Below are positions 58,991 through 64,000 of a stretch of 64,000 nucleotides of DNA, in pieces; within the stretch, counting starts at the first letter, position 1, and the number at the start of each line of letters is the position of its first letter. A program made the translations under genes and the position numbers. The notes beneath the pieces are model-generated. The model saw only the letters and a program-made list of their open reading frames with translations, did not search any database and was not told where the DNA came from. Origin of the DNA: Cricetomys ansorgei (taxonomy: Eukaryota; Chordata; Mammalia; Rodentia; Nesomyidae); NCBI GenBank assembly GCA_026225945.1, contig JAMJFZ010003656.1:1364001-1428000 (forward strand). Direction: 5' to 3'.

Positions 58991-60001
58991 AAACCCTATT
59001 TTCTATTAATTACACCTTTTTAGTTAGTTTATGAAGTAGTTTATTTCTACAGTTTTTTCATATATTTGTCTCCCCACCCCATCCCAATTTAAGTCTTTCC
59101 ATGATAGTATTCCCTTTTCAACTTTTATATTTCATGTGTTTCTCCCTAGGACCTCCCCCCATGCCCCAAGGCTCCTTTCTTGCTTCCTGCTCCCTACAGG
59201 TACTGAGTCTTATTCGAATACAGAAATATAAAACTTTGAAGCAAGATCTACATATGAAAGAGAACATATGGTGTTTGTCTTTTTGGACCTGGGTTCTTTT
59301 GCTCAGTATATTTTCCAGTTCTACTCATTTTCCTGTAAATTTCATAATTTCTTTCTTCTTTACAACTGAAAACAAGCCCATTGTGAATAAGTACTTTCTC
59401 CTATATTAGTTTCAGGGAAGCAGACCATATTTTGAAGTCCGTGTTCCATTTGGAGTTGATAAGGATCTAATTTCATACATCTATGTCTTGATATCCAGTT
59501 TCTCCAATTCTCTTTGGTTAATATGCTGTTGTTTTTATAGTGTGTATGTTTTGGCCTCTGACAAAAATGAAGTGACTGTAGTTCTGTGGGATTCTATCTT
59601 TAGGTGTGGTTTTGTGCCAGTACCATGCTGTTCTTATTACTATGTCTCTGTAGTATAACTTTGAAATCAGGCATTGTGCAATATTTGCTTTGGATATCTG
59701 GGACTTTTGTGCACCCATATGAATTTTTCAGATTTTGTTCTATTTCTATGAAGAATACTGCTGGAATTCTTTTTTGAATTTGTATTGAATCTGTACATTG
59801 TTTTTGGTAAGATGACCATTTTCACGATATTAATTTCAATTAATTTTTGGAGGTTGTCTAGTTTTGTTTTGTTTGTTTGTTTGTTTGTTTTGTTTTCTAT
59901 TACTATGATAAAGATCATAACCAAAAGCAACTTAGGGGAAGAAAGGGTTTATTTTAGCTTACATTGCCATATCATAATCTACCACTGAGGGAAGACAAGA
60001 T

Positions 60002-61663
60002 TGTAGTTGTTAGGCTGCTATGTGGCTCACCATATGCCAAGGAGGCATAATCATAGGTGCAAACTCTGCCAGACCTCAGCAGAGGGAACCACTATCATGG
60101 CAGGTGCCATACTGGACAGTGGAACCCTTAGCACCTGAGCTCAGGTGTTTTTATTCGTTAAGAACTCCTCAGGTACAGATCATTAGCAGTCAACTTCCCC
60201 TACATAAATCCAACACCTTCAGACAATATAAAATGCGAAGACCTATGCATCCCTTTTTCCAACAGTGCACAAAACAATTATTTTAAATACAACTAAAAAA
60301 AACTTCTACAACATTTCCCCTTTTCTGTATTAAAAAAAAAATTGCTCTACCTTTATAGCACAATTTATCACTGCACTAGCAAAGCTATTTAGAAGAACAA
60401 TCATGAGGGTTGCTAATACAGAGAACCAAATGAAACCAAACATCTACCAAGCTTTTCACAACATCTTTGGACAGCAGAAAAACATTATCAATGTCCAATT
60501 ATTTGGAATTCACTGGCAATCTTCTGTGCTCCTTCAAAGGGCTTTGGGTCACTTCTGTGGCTCTGCCTCTGCAGCTCACACAGTTTGTCCTCCAGGCTCT
60601 GGCTGGCTCCACTCCATTGCTGCTACTGGTCTTGGTGGTCATCCCATGGTACTGGCATCTCAAAGACTTCTGGGATCCCTTGCTGTAACTGGGCTGCACT
60701 TTCACCAATAGCATCTCCTGGGCTCTCTTCATGGTGCCAAGCTTCAGTTTCTTTACATGACCCATTCAGTCTGGGCCTTCAACTGCTACTGAGGCTGTAC
60801 CATCACCAATGGTCTCTCTTGGGCTCTCTTCATGGTGCCAAGCCTCAACTTCTTTACATGACCCCTTCAACCTGGGCCTTCAACTGCCACTGTCTCTGCA
60901 CTTTTACCAATGGCCTCTCCTCGCTTCTCATAATGCCAAGCTGCAGTTGCTCTCCAAAGACCCCTTCATGCCTTCAAAACCTACACCACCTGGCTAACTC
61001 TTACAGTACCAAGTTCAGCTACCAGCATGAGATACAACCTCAGCCAATTCTGGAAGACACTTTTTGTGTGCTGACCCTTAGGAAACACTTTACAGGTTTT
61101 AAGATAAGAGTCTGGTTTGCTGGAAAAGTAACTGGTAAGCTTGTCTGCAGGAAGAGTTCCCTTGTGGGGTAGAGTTCTCATCACCATAGTAGATGTGTCT
61201 TATCAGCACTGCCTCACCTCACCGGTATCTGGACAGGTTTGCAGAAAACAAAATGGACTCTGCGAGGTCTGGAGTTTCTTTTCTTCTGTCCTGTCTCTGT
61301 GTTGGATTAGCTAGCGTGATGTGATACCCCATGTTGGTGCCCCATTTGTAGTTGTATGCCTATGGTGCAGTTCAGCATGGAAAATACAGAGGTGCTTTCA
61401 TAGGTGCCCACACTTCCAGACCTCAGCAGAGGGAACCACCATCCCGGCCAGTGCCATATTGGACAATAGAACCTCAAGCATCTGAGCTCAGGTATATTTA
61501 TTCATTCAGAACTCCTCAGGTGCAGATCATAAGCAGTCAAACATGCCCCACAGAAATCCAACACCTGCAGATAATACAAAATGCGAAGACCTATGAATCC
61601 CTTTTTCCAACAGTGCACAAAAACAATTATTTTAAGCACAACTAAAAATAAACTTCCACAACA
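60002..61663 (-). mobile_element. Non-coding ERVK-like element with two LTRs
   Basis: LTRs at 60002-60313 and 61347-61663, both TG...CA and clearly homologous. On the minus strand the second is the 5' LTR. It is followed by a primer-binding-like site TGGGGCACCAACATGGGG (61327-61344) resembling the tRNA-Lys type. A polypurine tract AGAAAAGGGGAAA sits directly before the 3' LTR (60314-60326). Target duplications CAAGAT (59996-60001) and CAAGAC (61664-61669) are 6 bp, as for ERVK. The internal ~1 kb has no gag, pol or env resemblance, so it must have been mobilised in trans. Confidence 0.85.
60702..60970. repeat. 101-bp tandem repeat inside the LTR element
   Basis: Units start at 60702, 60803 and about 60904 (TCACCAAT...CATGGTGCCAAGC...TTTACATGACCC). 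The first two are close copies; the third is diverged and incomplete. Confidence 0.85.
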
Positions 61664-62444
61664 CAAGACAGGAACCTGGAGCCAAGAACTGAAGCAAAGA
61701 CCACAGATGAATGCTACTTACTAAACTGTTCCCATGGCTCACTCATCTAACCTTTTTATACAGCTCAGGACCACTGCCCAGAGGTGGCACTGCTTACAGT
61801 GACCTAGGTCTTCCCAATATCAATCATTACTCAAGAAAATGTCCCTACAGTCTTGCCTACAGGCCCATCTGATGGAGGCATTTTTGTTAATTGAGAGCAT
61901 CTCTCTTCCTGGATCTCCCAGATGGCTCAGGCTTGTGTAAAGTTGGAAAACAAAACAAAACTAGTCAGCACAGAGCTCTTCTGATGTCTTCCTCAATTTC
62001 TTCTTCAGTGTTTTAAAGTTTTTGTTGTAGAGGTCTTTCACTTCCTGTTTAGGTTTATTCAAAGATATTTTTGATGTTACTGTGAATGGGGTTGTTTCTC
62101 TATTTCTTTCTTAGTATACTTGTCAATGGTATATAGGGAAGCTTCTGATTTTATGTTAATTTTGTGTCCTGCCACTTTCCTAAAATTGTTTATCGGCTCC
62201 AGAAGTTTTCTGGTTCAGGCTTTAGTGTCTCTTATGTATAGAATCATATCATCTGCAAATAGGACTATCTTAACTTCTTTTTTATTTGTTATCTTTTTAT
62301 TTCCTTCTCTTATTGCTGTAGCCAAGACTTCAAGCACTATATAGAATAGGAGTGATCGCTCTTGTTCTTGATTTTAGTGCTAATGTTTTGAGTTTAGCAT
62401 AATTTGAGCTATAGTTTTATTATACATAGCCTTTATTATGGTGA

Positions 62445-62896
62445 AATATGTTGCACAGCTCCAGGGACAGGGCAGTGAAGGAATAAAAAGACAAACACAC
62501 AGATACACAGTAAAGCTTGGATCAAGTGGACTGGAATCTCTGATGGAGAAACTGCAGCATCCCAGAATCTCAGTGTGTTTATCATATACAGTTTAACAGA
62601 GAGGCAGGGTTATTGCATACAGATGGACAAGAATGCAGGTTTAGCTTATCTGAGTAGGGGCAGTCTCTGTAGGGGAGCAGTCTTCAGGTGGTAAATATCC
62701 AGTGGGAGGAAGCTATAGTGGACATTTTCTGCACACACTATCAATATTCACACATGGACTCAGAAAGCCATTTTCTGAGTCTTACCCTGGGAGGAAGGTA
62801 TTACCATTTTTCCATGGGTCTGAGGCTCTGGTCCTTAACTTGGCTGTGCCTAGGTTAACAACACACATTGACTCACGCCTTCATGTACTCAGGGCT
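62445..62896. mobile_element. LTR-like insertion in the L1
   Basis: L1 sequence stops after GGTGAAATATGTT and resumes at TAGTCTCTTCAGAG. The 450 bp between is not L1 and contains GGGGAGCAGTCTTCAGG, resembling a rodent ERVK solo LTR. No clear target duplication, so ends are approximate. Confidence 0.45.
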
Positions 62897-63049
62897 TAGT
62901 CTCTTCAGAGATTTTATCATGAAGGGACATTGTATTCTGTCAAAGGCCCTTTCTGCATTTATTGAGATAATAATGCAATTTTTGTCCTTGAGTCCATTTA
63001 TGTGATTTGCATGTGTAAATAATCCCCGAGCCTCTGAAATAAAGCCAAC

Positions 63050-63208
63050 TTGATTTTTTTTTTTTTTTTTTTTTTTGGTTTTCCAAGACAGGGTTTCTCT
63101 GTTGTAACTCTGGCTGTCCTAGAACTCACCATGTAGACCAGGCTGGCCTCAAACCCACAGAGATTCGCCTGCCTCTGCCTCCCAAGTACTGGGATTAAAG
63201 GCATGCGC
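63050..63208 (-). repeat. B1 SINE inserted in L1
   Basis: Reverse B1 with a T20 tail start. The L1 word CCAACT appears on both sides (about 63045 and 63209), consistent with a short target duplication. Confidence 0.85.
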
Positions 63209-63895
63209 CCAACTATGGTTAAGGATCTTTTTGATGTATTCTTAGATTCTGATTGGAAGCATTTTATTGTTGAGAAATGTTTACACCTATCTTCATCAGG
63301 GAAATTGTTCTATAATTATTCTTTTCTTGTGTCTCTGCTATTGCTGGCTTCATTAAAAAGAGGTGAGAAAGCACTTCTTCCTTTCTATTTTATGGAATAA
63401 TTTGATAAGTATTGTTTTTCATTCTTTAAGGGCTTGGTTAGAATTCTGATTTGAATATATCTGGATGTAGGCTTTTTTTTTAAAGTAAGAGAGTTTGTTT
63501 TACTTCTGTATTAATCTTGGTGCTTGTTATAAGTCAATTTAAATAAGCTCATCTTGATTAACTTTGTTATGTTATTAAGTATTTGTGAATTCATCCACTT
63601 ATTTTAGATTTTCCAATTTGAAGGAATATAGGTTTTTAAGGTATGATGATATGTTATAAATTTCACTGATGTCTGTTGTAACCTCTCCCTTTTCATATCT
63701 AATCTTATTAATTTTTGTCTTTTCCTCTTTTTTAGTGAATTTGGGTAAGAGTTTGTCAGTCTTCTTTTTTTCAAAGAGCCAGCTGTTTGTTTAATCAATT
63801 CTTATCTTTTTTTTTTGTTGTTTGTTTCTTTTTCATTGATTTCTGCCCTGGTCTTAATTATTATTTCTTTCTATCTTCTAGTTTGGGATTTGTGT

Positions 63896-64000
63896 TGGAA
63901 CACAGTCCAAGAATGGAGTTATGTGAGATTTCTGAGTGCTTGTGAGAAAATTCCAAGAAAACAAGACATAAGTCTTGTGACCTCAGTTTTATGCTGCCAA
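63896..64000. other. Unidentified sequence at the window edge
   Basis: Starts GTTGGAACACAGTCCAAGAA and no longer resembles L1. Too short to classify. Confidence 0.3.

Larger units (their letters stand above)
59865..61965 (-). repeat. Rodent medium-reiterated repeat split by an LTR element
   Basis: Left part about 59865-60001 (TTACTATGATAAAGATCATA, AAGGGTTTATTTTAGCTTAC). Right part about 61664-61965 ends AACTAGTCAGCACA. The two halves join naturally once 60002-61669 is removed, showing that the LTR element came later. Confidence 0.75.
59000..63895 (-). mobile_element. Decayed L1, ORF2 to 3' UTR, carrying nested insertions
   Basis: On the minus strand, L1 sequence runs from ORF2 reverse-transcriptase-proximal parts near 63.9 kb to the 3' UTR near 59.0 kb. 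Plus-strand tokens are TCATATCATCTGCAAATAGG, TTATCATGAAGGGACATTGT and ACCATGCTGTTCTTATTACT. Interruptions: the rodent repeat with an LTR element (about 59865-61965), an LTR-like insert (about 62445-62896) and a B1 (63050-63208). All frames are broken. Confidence 0.8.

Noticed and set aside
60585..61172. 195-codon plus-strand open frame, the longest in the upstream region
   Set aside because: It is antisense within the internal region of an LTR element, crosses 101-bp tandem units out of frame and resembles no known protein.

Overview
The window looks like X-linked chromosomal DNA from a muroid rodent. Interspersed repeats of the rodent classes B1, B2, B3, B4 and ID, Lx-type L1 and URR1-like hAT elements fill nearly all the non-coding space. 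Older MIR, L2 and L1M remnants shared by all placental mammals lie beneath them. I cannot name the species from sequence alone.

One protein-coding gene is present: PHF8 (KDM7B), a PHD-finger and JmjC histone demethylase, on the minus strand. Seventeen coding exons can be placed to the base by splice sites, reading phase and protein homology. They run from the ATG at 49019 down to the exon ending at 196, and encode residues 1-812 plus one base of codon 813. About 210 C-terminal residues, the stop codon and the 3' UTR lie beyond position 1. Numbering agrees with the short human isoform: the PHD ligands are C8, C10, C23, C26, H31, C34, C50 and C53, and the Fe(II) ligands are H247, D249 and H319.

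Layout: 1-30.8 kb holds coding exons 17 to 2. 30.8-48.9 kb is the 18.1 kb first coding intron, almost entirely SINE and LINE debris. 48.9-49.1 kb holds the start exon. About 50.1-51.05 kb is a CpG-rich promoter with a consensus CRE, GC boxes and YY1 motifs oriented for minus-strand transcription. 51.05-64 kb is upstream intergenic DNA with no recognisable gene. It ends in a decayed minus-strand L1 that carries nested insertions, including a two-LTR, non-coding ERVK-like element inserted in an older rodent repeat.

I found no new multi-gene system. The points most worth a second look are: loss of a Ser-Pro site and other linker changes in an otherwise conserved catalytic region; an in-frame stop that abolishes the longer N-terminal isoform; an unusually weak splice donor in a JmjC exon; the nested ERVK-like element with internal 101-bp tandem repeats; a 47-base G run inside a B1; and an 81-bp inverted repeat.
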